Assembly: GCF_013373865.1 (NCBI RefSeq)
Contig: NC_050474.1
Coordinates: 12,649,045 to 12,713,044, forward strand
DNA length: 64,000 bases
Reading direction: 5' to 3'
From: Monomorium pharaonis
Lineage: Eukaryota > Arthropoda > Insecta > Hymenoptera > Formicidae
Below are positions 54,070 through 64,000 of this stretch, in pieces (within the stretch, counting starts at the first letter, position 1; every line of letters starts with the position of its first letter). A program made the translations under genes and the position numbers. Under the pieces are notes generated by a model that ran no database searches, was not told the origin of the DNA, and saw nothing but the letters and a program-made list of their open reading frames with translations.

Positions 54070-56702
54070 TCATATTATTAAGAACTTAAAAATAAACATG
54101 CACATATTGTAATACAGCCTTTGTCTTATGGTCATAAATTGCAACGCTTGGTGCATACATTTAACTTTGGTACGTCTGTCACATTGCAATTTGACTCTCA
54201 TAGCTCTATTTTGCGCTATTTGGAGCCTACTTAACTGTGTATCTCCCATATCTATAGTAGCGTCGCACAATACTCAAAGTGAGGTGCTATAATTGTCTTG
54301 TATATCGTACATCTAGTGTAAACCGAGATAAAGTTACCTATTCTATTTAAAAAACTTATTTTCTTCCCTATTTTCTTTAGCATGTAATCACAGTGACCGC
54401 TGAATCTAAGTCTATCATCAATAATTATGCCCAAGTACTTTATTATTTCTACGCGCTCAATCTCATTTCCATCCAAACATCTCACAATAGTATTGCCTCT
54501 CAATTCTTTCCTTATACCTCTAATTAACATATATTTTGTTTTCTCCGCATTCATCTTCAGTTTATTAATATTCATCCATTCCTCCACTATGTTAAATGCA
54601 ATATTCAATTTTCTCTCTACCTCCGCACTACTCTCACCTGTTACATATATCAAGGTATCGTCCGCAAACATTTTTATATTACACACCTCCGAGCAAACGT
54701 TAACAATATCATTCATATATATTATAAACAACAATGGGCCCAATACCGAACCCTGTGGCACTCCGTATTCCGTAATCAGTATCTTAGACCATCTATCATT
54801 AAATTGAACTTGTTGCATTCTATCTTTTAAGTACGACCTAAACCATTCTAGAACTGTTCCTGTAATACCATACTGGTATAATTTCTCTAATAATCTTCCT
54901 CTATCAATTGTCTCGAAAGCCCGTTTAAGATCTACAAAAATAACTCCTACTATTTGTCTCTCACTAATAATCAATTTCCATTCATCTATAACTGTTTGAA
55001 TTGCTGTTTCACACGAATAATTTTTCCTAAAGCCCGACGGATGTTCCGTTATAATGTTATTACTTTCTAGGTAGACCTCAATTTGCTTTTTAACTATTAT
55101 CTCTAATACTTTTTCATATATTGGTAATATATTAATAGGCCTATAATCACTTGCCCTCTTAGGTTTTTCTACTTTTGGAATTGGAATTATCGTGGATGTT
55201 TTCCACTCTTTCAAGAAACAACCCTCACTCAATGACTTATTTATTATATCACAATATTCCTCTTCTATGACACAAAATACCGTTTTTAATATATCGCTAG
55301 TTATTCCTTCTTCTGTACCTTTCTTTTTTGGTAATTCCCTAATGATTTTTCTTACTTGTTCTGTCGTAATTGATTCAAATTTTTCTAGCTCTCCCTTCTT
55401 TTCAATACAATAAATAGTTCTCTTATTTGTGCTTGTTGTATAATTCTTATCTATAGATTTTATTATGTCTTTAATACTTTGCATATAATATAAGTTAAAT
55501 TTATCAGCTATATCACACTCTATATTATTGTCTAATAATTCAAAATCTATTTTTCCTACAAATTTCGCGCCTATTGGTCCTCCTCTAATAATTTCTTTTA
55601 ATGATTTCCACATAGTTGTGGGATTGTTACTATTATGATCAATCATGTTTTCATAATATTCTTTTTTCTTTGTTCTAATTAAACTAACTACTGCATTTCT
55701 TTCTATTTTAAATTGTTGCCAGTTTTGTTCCGTGCTATCGTACAGTGCTTTTCTATAAGCCTCATCTCTTCTAGTCGCTAGCTCTTCTATTTCCTTTGAA
55801 TACCATTTTTTTCCGTCCCATATTTTTGGCATTCTAAAAATTTTCTTAGGTGCTGAGATGTCTAGTGCATCTACAATACTATTAATTAAATTCTTTGCCT
55901 TTACATTAATATCTAACTCATTAATATCTAAATCATATCCTTTTTCTAAATTACTCTCCACTAGCTTAATAAACTCATCCGCATTATATCTACTATAATT
56001 CCTGCCACTGAATTCTTTATATTTATTTACAATCTTGTTCGTATTTATCACAACTTTTATCCACGCATGATCCGTTATCTTAGGTTCGTACTTGACTTCT
56101 ACATTTATATCTTTATTCGCAAAAACTAGATCTATAATTGTTTTACTATTTTCGGTAATTCTCGTTGGTTTATTCACATACTGCTTCATACCTAGACTTT
56201 GCATAGTCGTTAGTAGTTTATTTGTATAATAAGAGTCTGTCATACAATCTATATTAAAGTCTCCTAATATTATACACTCTTCTTTTATCGTTAATTCTTC
56301 TACTATCTCCTCTAAGAATCCTATAAACTCTCCATGTGACGTACTCGGTGAATGATATATTACCATTAACACTTCTTTAAACAATTTCTCTTTTACTTCT
56401 ATTGCAACGCACCACACAATCCTTTCTAATTTTTTCAATACTACTATTTCATACTTGATATCGTCTCTTACATACAGAGCAACCCCCCCCCCCTGTATTT
56501 CTATTTTCCGCGTCGCATCTAACCACACTGTATCCCGGTACACTTATTTCACTGTCTTCAGTTTCCGCAATCAGTCTCGACTCCGACAATGCAATAACTG
56601 CCGGATTTAATTTCTTCATAATCTGATGCTGTATCTCATCCTTATGTGCCATTAAACTTTGCGCGTTTGTATATATTATCTGATCCTCTTCTTTCTGTAA
56701 TT
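54070..56702 (-). pseudogene. ORF2: endonuclease and reverse transcriptase, two frameshifts
   Basis: The N-terminal part (about 56700-56480) starts the APE endonuclease (NAQSLMAHKDEI, VIALSESRL). A frameshift at the G run near 56490 leads to the main frame 56543-54252 (763 codons). This has the endonuclease GDFNIDC and the SxHAW-like ITDHAWIKV blocks, then RT with SDYRPINIL, FVDLKRAFETID, GVPQGSVLGPLLF and FADDTLIY (catalytic DD). Near 54255 a second frameshift separates the C-terminal tail (54270-54070). All key RT residues are present. Confidence 0.8.
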
Positions 56703-56703
56703 G

Positions 56704-58013
56704 CTATTTTTGGGCTTCCCATTCACCTCTCCTCTTCTCCTCTTCGATAGCCCTCTTGTATGTCGGGCATTCCGGATCCAGAGCATCATGATCGTCTTTT
56801 ATTTTTAAATTATATGTTTTTATTTTAAACATACAATTTACACATTTGTTCTGCTTCTCTCTACATTCACTTGCTTTATGCTTTCCTATACATTTATGAC
56901 ACGTTTCATCTCTCGTACAGTTTTTTGCAATGTGGTAGAATCCCCAGCACTTGAAACATCTCTTTATGCTAAAGTGATTGAACACAGGACATTTTCTCCA
57001 GCCTATGTTCAACTTTTCTTTTTTTAACATTAATGTGTTACTTTATTTACTTCAATTATTAAAGATCTACCTTCTTTTCCTTTCCTTCTAGATTGACTAT
57101 CATCCATATTTTTTCTTTTCGAGGATTTTCTTAACTATGCTTATACGAGATTCACCAATACTATTCTGTTTCTTTATTGTATCTATTAGCTCATCGTCAT
57201 CCAACTCTATTTCTTCCTCGCTAATATTAACAATTTTTATTTTCGGCTTCTTTTGTACTGATTCTGTAACATTATAATTGTCACCTAGTTTAGACTGTAC
57301 TACATCTTTTAATTTATCTATTTCTTCTCCGGTCTCACATACTAGAATTACTGTTCCTTCTCTTCCTTTTCGTACCTTTGTTATCCCCATTGGCATATTC
57401 TTAATATCAACTTTTTCTTTTATTATCTTTTTAGTGGTCTCACTTTCTTGCTGAGTCTTCGGTTTGATGATTATGATGTTTTCCTTCTTTTTCTTTATTG
57501 CCTCACTGTAACTGCCGCGCACAGTTTTCCGCTGACGCCTGCATTCCTCCTCGTATTATTTTTCGTAGGTCTTCCATTTCTTGTTTAATAGCTTTTATTT
57601 CCTCTTGCACTGTTTCTTTAATCAGCATTTTTATTTCTCGTTTGCATGCCATTTCATCTTTCATCTCTCTCATAGTTCTTACTAGCCAATCAATTTTCGT
57701 AATCCATGCCCATGTTGACTCCTATCGCTCTGCTTCCGCCACTTCCCGTCGATCCCGTAGAACTTAGTCTTTCTCTTCGCTTCCCGTCTGTATTGGTGTT
57801 TTTTTTCACATCTATATCTTTTTCACTGTCTACTGTGAACTTCTCATATGGGCCAGGACAAGACACATATTCTCGATTTCTGTCATACACCTTATGTTTA
57901 CTTGCACATCCAGGATGGAAGAAAAGTTTGACACATGACTTACATGTCACGACCTGACTTTTTATTTCCTTCTTACATGCGGCACATCTATATTCCGCAT
58001 ATTCATCGACCAT
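56704..58013 (-). pseudogene. ORF1: PHD-like finger, coiled coil, zinc knuckles
   Basis: The ATG at 58013 starts a Cys/His-rich domain (CAACKK, VTCKSC, FFHPGC, VSCPG) with PHD spacing. A frame change near 57690 leads to a coiled-coil region (about 57700-57520), then a Lys/Glu-rich frame (57522-57100), then gag-like zinc knuckles (CFKCWGFYHIAKNC, CHKCIGKHKASEC) in 57030-56704. Two or three frameshifts break it. ORF1 proteins of this type bind the element RNA; the PHD part may contact chromatin or mediate self-association. Confidence 0.7.
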
Positions 58014-58308
58014 ATTAGTAGGTATCGGCTGATGCCGATCCTATCGATACGGGCGCCCACTCACGTACGTAACTTTAATTAATATACACGTCACTATAAA
58101 TGTCTACCTGTCGCGACCATGTATGACCCGCATGGGAAAATATACTGATTTTCCGCATAGATCCACGCACTCTCGCTAGAAAACTTTGGTCCTTACGCTT
58201 ATTCTTACAGTCACGACACCTTTTTTATAATTTTCTTTCACTTCTTAATCACTTTAAATTAACTGCATTTGCGGAGCGATCTTTTGACACGTCCATCACG
58301 GTAGAGAC

Positions 58309-58389
<81 letters not shown>

Positions 58390-58467
58390 GAACGTGATAT
58401 GGAGAGGAATAGAGGGAAAAGAAAAAAGATGCTTCGTGGAAGAAATCGTAAAGAGAGCGAGGGCTGG
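58014..58467. repeat. 5' region of the non-LTR element and (GA)n microsatellite
   Basis: 58014-58290 is the likely 5' untranslated part of the retrotransposon. 58308-58390 is (GA)n. No gene. Confidence 0.5.
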
Positions 58468-58864
58468 TGTTCGTAAATCGTGTACTAAGATCGCTGATAT
58501 CCCTATGGATGGAAGTAGGACATCATGAAATCAGTGCTTCAGAGAAGTAATATAGAATTGATTTTAATGTATAAATCACACGCAATGTTCAGAGCAAGTC
58601 TGAAAGATCTACATTTATCACAGATCGAGTATTAAGGATAATACACATGAGTCTGAGCGGTCGTGTTGATGTACTAAAGATGTCCCAGATGAGTCCTTTC
58701 GTCATTGAACAAACAGCCGTCATTGAACAAGAGTACAGGGAAGTAACCGTGCAGCTGTACGCACTAGCTGGCGCGCCGATTAGTGTTACGCGAATCTAGG
58801 CGGATGAATGGCCGGAGGTGCTGCTACCTGACGCGACAGAAATATCGATAATGATTCTCGAACA
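58468..58864 (-). repeat. BEL/Pao LTR (3' LTR, about 397 bp)
   Basis: Begins TGTTCG and ends CGAACA, with inverted 6-bp ends. The first 150 bp match 63846-64000 with many substitutions and an extra-base difference; the terminal block matches the solo LTR at 41446-42090. Confidence 0.75.
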
Positions 58865-58889
58865 TTCCGTTTGCCATCAGCAATTTTAT

Positions 58890-61800
58890 TGATGATTTCT
58901 ACTCTGCCGCTGGGATAGAGAGGATAGCGAAGATTGATCATGCCTCTAATGAGGTGGTAGTGGCGGTCTTTCATTGTCACCCCCGAGCAAGTCTCTATTT
59001 TTGTCAAGGTGAGGACTGTTACTCGAGGCTACAAGCGGTCCTTTACATAGTGGTAACCGCTTGTCAGTAATAAACACCAGAGATCCTATCTTGATGTCGT
59101 TGTTTTTATGATTGTCATTTTCAGATAGACTGTCGCTGGAAGTAGCCGCAATTGAGACCAAAATTTTCTCTTTGCTGGATGGATATTGCCAATCATAAGA
59201 ATCTTGATACTGCCCGGCCGTCAGTGAGTAATAGTTTCTTGGTTACGTTGACTGAGTGAAACCTTCCGATGAGGGGAAAATGCCTGAGCGCTTAGATATT
59301 TTTCTGGATCATCACTTCACCATGGCTCGAGAGGAGGTCATGAGTTAAGAATTGGTCCTCAATTTGAAGGTGAGCAGTGTTTGTGAGGCTCATTTGTACC
59401 GTGAGCACGGTTCTCCCTAATTGGTGCGACGTAAATGATTATTTGGGATTCGATTTTTCACAACGGCCCTCCATTTTCCGTCCATATTGGAGGTGGTTGT
59501 TGGGGGATGTTGAATTCTTAATTGGGTGTTGTTTTGGACCCCGAGATTTTAGAGATTTCGATGATGTGTTCTTAAATTGAGAAGCTGTATTCCGTTCCGA
59601 TGGAAGTTGGTAGTTGCAATCTGAGTGCAAAGATTGTGAGTCAATGCTGGCGTCTGAATGAAGAATTCGTCAGGCAGCCATGAATCCGTCGGAGAGGTCA
59701 CTGATCACCTCCAGATGTACTGCGGATGTTGCGAAGCACACAAAGACGCAAATCCAGCTTTTGCTGGTCTTGCAATCTCTTCCCTTCCCTCGCCTCCCCT
59801 TCCCTTTCCCTTTAATAGTAATTGGCCCTGTGTAGTCCACTTTGTGTGAGTGAACAATCGTGCCTGTGTAATCTGAGAGATAGGTAGTTGACCCATCAAT
59901 TGATGAGTACAGATTCCTCTCTGTCGAGCTATATGTGACACACCGTAAAATGTGTGACTTAACAGGAACCCTTTCACTGAGAATCCAATAATGTGTCGGA
60001 TGTGCGAGAGCATGAGTTGAGACTTGAGTGTCTGTAGATGATGTCTTAATAGTAGCCTTTAATGTAACCGTCGTAAGGAGACATCTGGACGAACTTCCGG
60101 TGCATTCAATTCGTCGGAGAATACTGGTTGTGTCTCTATGTAGAGTCCGATGATGGGAGTGAGCTATGATCAATGAAGATAGATAAGAGTGACGAAGTAA
60201 TATTACAGCATGTTTGCCATCGAGTGAGAGAGATGAGTGAACGAATCGTCCACTGACTCAGATGACTCCTTGGACATTCTGTATAGGCAGTTAATCAATT
60301 AAATGTGTGTGTCTTTGTTAATGGCGAGTTGAAACTGAAAAACCTTGAGTTCGTGAGAGAAGTACGCTTGAGTTGCTTTCATCCAAAACAGTTTCGCTTT
60401 TTTCCAAAGCCACGGGAAGAAAAGTGTTAACAGTCGTGGACTTTTCACAATCTTGAGATGATTCTGAAACAAAGAGCTGTAATTTTCAACATTTATTGAG
60501 ACTTGAGTGTCTGTAGATGATGTCTCAATGGTAGCCTTTAATGTAACCGTCGTAAGGAGACATCTGGACGAACTTCCGGTGCATTCAATTCGTCGGAGAA
60601 TACTGGTTGTGACGGCCATGATTCTGGCTTGAATATCCACGGTGGTTCCGTCTACCATAATAAGTGATTTTTGAAGTTGAGCAGTGGTGAGGCCTTGTGA
60701 TGCGGCCGTATGCGGCGTGAGTTCTTGAATTTGGAGCTACTCGGTTTCTGACAAAGTCCTTCATAGCGTGACGCATGAGATTCATGATAGTGATCTATTT
60801 GTAGAGTGGCTTGGGACGTATTACTGAGTTGAGAGAACGGTAGCGCTGCGGTGAGTTCTAGTTTTAGAATTGAGAGCCGCTTGAGATGGTGCTACCTTTT
60901 ATTTTGAAACGCACAAATAAAATCGTGGCGCCATTTAAATCGTGAACGGAAATGTAAACTGGGTGCAGCCATTATCAATTAAGAAGCATCGTACTGTTGT
61001 ACTGACGAGTTGCTCTATGTTGAACCATTGAGGTATGAGATCTTGGCCAAACTTGTGAGTTCTTCTCTGATGATGAGCCACTGGGATAAGAGCGGGCTGG
61101 AATGACAGTACATCATCCCTTAGAGCTTATGCAGCCCATAGCTCCTACAAGAGAATTATAGCCTTGATAACGACAGGTGATGCAAAGCCAAATGAATCGA
61201 ATACTGAACCACTTCAGATAAGACGTGTCTTGTGAGCTTGCCTTCCTTTAATGAGTTCTTCACTGAGAATTGAAACGTATTATCTTGAGGAAATCATTTT
61301 AATCCGAGTATCTTGGTTGCGCAATTGTTAAAGGAAATTGGTAAGCCCTTGATCTTGGTTGTCTGTTCGATAATGCATCGATAATGTTAAGATGAGTTGC
61401 GTGCTATTTAGCGGGAAGCCACCCTACCATACAAAGATCCTTCAATTGATGTGAGACTTCCTTTAATTGTTGTACTATAACTGCTTCACCAAAGATGTCA
61501 TCGACATATCTGCCGTGAGTGATGGATAGTACAGCAAGTGGAAAGTTATGTCCTTCGTTTTCTGTCAGCTACAGCAGAGTTTGTAAAATGGCTAAGAATG
61601 ATGCGGCCTTTGTCCCGTAGGTGACCGTTGTTAAATAATATGACACTTCATTAAGCTGGTCATCAAGCCAGAGTATCCACTGTAAATCCCAGTCATCTTT
61701 GTGAACCTTGATCTGCCGGTATATCTTTGTGATGCCCGTGGTTGAAAATGTGACGATGTCTACGTATCCATAGTAAGACACCTTCTGAGATGTTCAAATG

Positions 61801-62310
61801 TAATTTGGCTTCAATGTACATCAGGTTATTAATAAAATAGCCTGAGATCAATGAGCTAGAACCATTAAACACAATCCGCAGCTTTGTTGTTGCCCTGTCA
61901 GGCTTGAGCACTCCATGATGCGGGAAATAAAAGTGTGAATAATGATGAGAAGTGAATGGTGCCTTCGTCATGTGATTAAGTGTTTTCATATTCTGCTATA
62001 AACTGTTGATAGCGACGTTGGTAACCCACATCTCTTGAGAATGGTCTGAGTAAGCCTTTGAAACACCGATGAGTAGCGTTTTGTAAGAATCGCCTAAGAG
62101 AGTAACGGATGATTTTAGTGGAATTTGAACAATATATCTCTTTGATAAATCGTGAGAATGTGTGATCTTAAAATGTTCCTCGCATCTCTGCTCCATTAAG
62201 AGTGAGTCGGTTGAACATTGTGAGTAGGCACCGCCTCTTGAACTCACAATCATAATTTTGTCAATAGCTCTTGCAAGACGTCTTCGTTGTTTTTTGAACA
62301 GCAACATGAT
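58890..62310 (-). pseudogene. BEL/Pao pol remnants (RT, RNase H, integrase)
   Basis: 62307-61996 contains the linker before RT (CEEHFKITHSHDLSKRYIVQIP). 61989-61693 has HHGVLKPDRATTKLRIVFNGSS, and 61781-61569 has KIYRQIKVHKDDWDLQW and the TYGTKAASFLAI block of RT. The YVDD region is decayed. 60173-59670 ends in FVCFATSAVHLEVISDLSDGF, the integrase core, and 59161-58786 has KIGSLVFITDKRLPLCKGPL, the C-terminal domain. A 115-bp segment is present twice (60017-60132, 60500-60613). Frames change many times; no enzyme could be made. Confidence 0.75.
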
Positions 62311-62770
62311 GCGTTGACGTGCATGGTGCTACTTTCTTGACTGGTTCAAGAATGAACTATCCGAAGATGGAGAGTAGTGCAATCGGCATGAATGGAGAAT
62401 GCCCGATAAATATTGAGCTTCATGATTTGCTCGTAGGCATTTGTTCCAATAAGGATATCAACTGGCCGTCGGATGAGAAAGTCTGGATCAGCTAATACTA
62501 AGTCTCTGAGATGCGGCCATTTTTTCGGTTCCGTCCCGAATAGTGGTAAGATTTACGTAACTGTTTGAGGATGTGAGCTTAAATGGTGGCAGTCGAATCT
62601 GAATGTGTTTAACGCAACGGGAGCGACACGACTCTACGTGTCTGAGTATACTACTTGCCCCCGATTCCCAATAATAAAGATACTTGAGTACTGACGAGGG
62701 ACGTTAAACTGCCGAATGAGATTTTCTGTGGCAAAGATGAGTTCTGAGCGTGAATCGATGAGTAAGCGTA

Positions 62771-62968
62771 CTAGTGAATGTATGAGTGAATGAGAAGCCG
62801 CTTATTCTCGTATCGCTCCTTGAGCAATTCCCAGGAAGGACCGAATGAGTCACCTGTCATTATCAATCCGGAAATCAGCTGAGCCGGTTCCAATGAGACT
62901 CGAAGGAAATGGAGTTTGTCGACATCCGTGACCTGTTGATTGTGTAGGATTAAGCTCATAAAGCTCAT
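62771..62968 (-). pseudogene. BEL/Pao gag remnant
   Basis: 65 codons read VTDVDKLHFLRVSLEPAQLI, GDSFGPSWELLKERYENKRLL, the typical Gag region of BEL/Pao elements. Flanking Gag and protease sequence (62310-62770, 62969-63100) is too decayed to read with confidence. Confidence 0.65.
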
Positions 62969-63845
62969 AAAGTAGGTTCAAGCTTATAAAGACATTAAAG
63001 AGCTCCCGAAGACCATGCTAAATACTCCCCAAAGACCTTAGGAAGTGAGATGTCTGGAAGGCGTAAATGCACTCGTTTTCCTTCACCTAATGCTGAGATC
63101 GTCTCCTTCAGAGCAGCTTGATCTAACAATGAGTGGGCGGGATCTGCCTAAGATACGTCGTGCATTCATGTAATGCAAAGTCTTCTCTCAACAAGCCGTT
63201 CTTGGAAATGTACTCGTAATGAGTTAATGCAGAGAGCCATTAGATTTCAAAGTAGACATGTTTCCTTGAAAAATACTATTGCGAACGCGAGCTTCGCGAG
63301 CGTGAGCTTTGCGCGCGTTGTGAGCGCAAACTTAACGCGAAAAATCAATATATCAATTGTCTCAGTCAGCTGAGTCTAACGGCCCCGGCGTTGCTTAGTT
63401 ATGTATAAACAAATGGTTTTGTTTAGAACTTCCTGAGACGTCAACTCGTGCGGACGTGCACGCAGTAGTTGTAATCGTGTTCGCAACAATACCTTATCTC
63501 TTTTCAATTTAAAGCTAAAACTGGTTTACTTCTTCGAAAAATGTTTCCTTGTGAAACTCCGGAAGTATTTTTGCTATCGATTTGATGGCCGAGATCCAGC
63601 TGCGTCTGCAGCTTCAACGTGAGCTCCGTGGAGAGCCTGATAGAGAAGCGTGTCGTGACGATGATCGCTTTTTCCTGCGGGTATTTCCAGTTGAGGAGTC
63701 AAAGGTCGCTCCGGTCTTGCTTAATTTCTAAGTTTTTCACTGCGTCGTTGCGTGGATGAGCGTTGCTGTATCACGGGTGTGATGCGTAATCGCGCTGATC
63801 ACTCTGAAAATACGTGCCACAATCCGACTCAAAGAATCAAAAAAA
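62969..63845. other. BEL/Pao 5' region
   Basis: Should hold the Gag N-terminus and leader of the minus-strand element. Short plus frames (for example 63173-63373) look like shadows. A palindrome-like gcgaacgcgagcttcgcgagcg occurs near 63280. No clear primer site was found next to the LTR at 63846. Confidence 0.4.
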
Positions 63846-64000
63846 TGTTCGCGAATTGCGTACTAAGATTGCTGATATCCCTACGGACGGAAGCAGAGCG
63901 AGAGAACGTCGTGAAGTCAGTGCTCAAAGAAGTAATATAGAATTGTTTTAATGTATAAATCACACGCAATGCTCAGAACAAGTCTGAAAGATCATATATT
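63846..64000 (-). repeat. BEL/Pao LTR (5' LTR), cut by window end
   Basis: Starts TGTTCGCGAATTGCG and follows the LTR at 58468 through aatgtataaatcacacgcaat. The remaining part lies outside the window. Confidence 0.75.

Larger units (their letters stand above)
53769..58290 (-). mobile_element. Near-complete Jockey/CR1-type non-LTR retrotransposon
   Basis: On the minus strand: 5' region, ORF1 (58013-56704), ORF2 (56702-54070), about 270 bp of 3' sequence, and a terminal (AATC)n tail (plus strand gattgattgatt at 53769-53790). The short-tandem tail, PHD-like ORF1 and APE-type endonuclease fit CR1/L2-related clades. ORF2 has few lesions, so the copy is fairly young. The 5' limit is approximate. 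Confidence 0.75.
58468..64000 (-). mobile_element. Degraded BEL/Pao LTR retrotransposon (partial)
   Basis: LTRs of the type TGTTCG...CGAACA lie at 58468-58864 and from 63846 beyond the window. Minus-strand remnants in order gag (about 62.9 kb), protease-RT linker (62.3 kb), RT (61.9-61.6 kb), RNase H region, and integrase (60.2-58.9 kb) identify BEL/Pao. The LTRs differ at many sites and the coding is full of stops and indels, so the copy is old. Confidence 0.8.

Overview
The window looks like a gene-poor, transposon-rich stretch of an arthropod nuclear genome, most likely an insect. It has no bacterial operon structure. It has GT-AG introns, AT-rich spacers, long GA/CA microsatellites, and layers of retrotransposons, DNA transposons and a Polinton. 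The mix of Gypsy, BEL/Pao, mariner, TTAA-type and Polinton families would suit a hymenopteran such as an ant, but this is inference.

Layout. 1-4.5 kb: a proline-rich partial reading frame, a TTAA-flanked transposon remnant, two foldback repeats and a CpG-rich island. 4.5-16.7 kb: a long-TIR DNA element whose middle was hit by a complete 10.47-kb Gypsy-type endogenous retrovirus on the minus strand (5431-15898). Its two 532-bp LTRs read as identical, with ACTT target duplications, a tRNA-Leu primer site and a polypurine tract. It carries gag-protease and pol in one frame divided by a single UGA, and an F-type env that appears to be expressed by splicing. It also has two extra frames: a Cys-rich 134-aa frame after env, and a lysine-free acidic 163-aa frame on the opposite strand between pol and env. 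17.0-17.8 kb: a small three-exon orphan gene with one internal TGA. 17.8-18.8 kb: minisatellite.

18.85-36.4 kb: a decayed Polinton (Maverick). It retains major capsid, penton, Ulp1/adenain-like protease, PLA2-like minor protein, packaging ATPase, conserved unknown proteins, retroviral-type integrase with chromodomain, and protein-primed type B DNA polymerase. Most genes carry nonsense codons or frameshifts, while the protease, the PLA2-like gene and a spliced gene at the right edge (35647-36375) are open. A symmetric bidirectional TATA/Inr promoter lies between the leftward and rightward gene sets. Nested hairpin elements fill the gap between integrase and polymerase.

36.4-45.8 kb: palindromes, MITEs, a TTAA transposon with a transposase remnant, and a 4.5-kb composite hairpin with a broken mariner gene in its loop and a solo BEL LTR in one arm. 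46.1-48.7 kb: three exons, one only 27 nt, of a host CUB-domain gene on the minus strand. This is the only convincing host gene. 48.8-52.6 kb: Russian-doll inverted repeats and a candidate solo LTR. 52.9-58.3 kb: a 5'-truncated non-LTR remnant and a nearly complete Jockey/CR1-type element with a PHD-like finger in ORF1. 58.5-64.0 kb: a degraded BEL/Pao retrotransposon that runs off the window.

Together this is a large transposon nest around and inside one host gene. The two places with possible new biology are the young retrovirus-like element and the Polinton with its flanking spliced genes. All calls come from reading the sequence; no database search was run.
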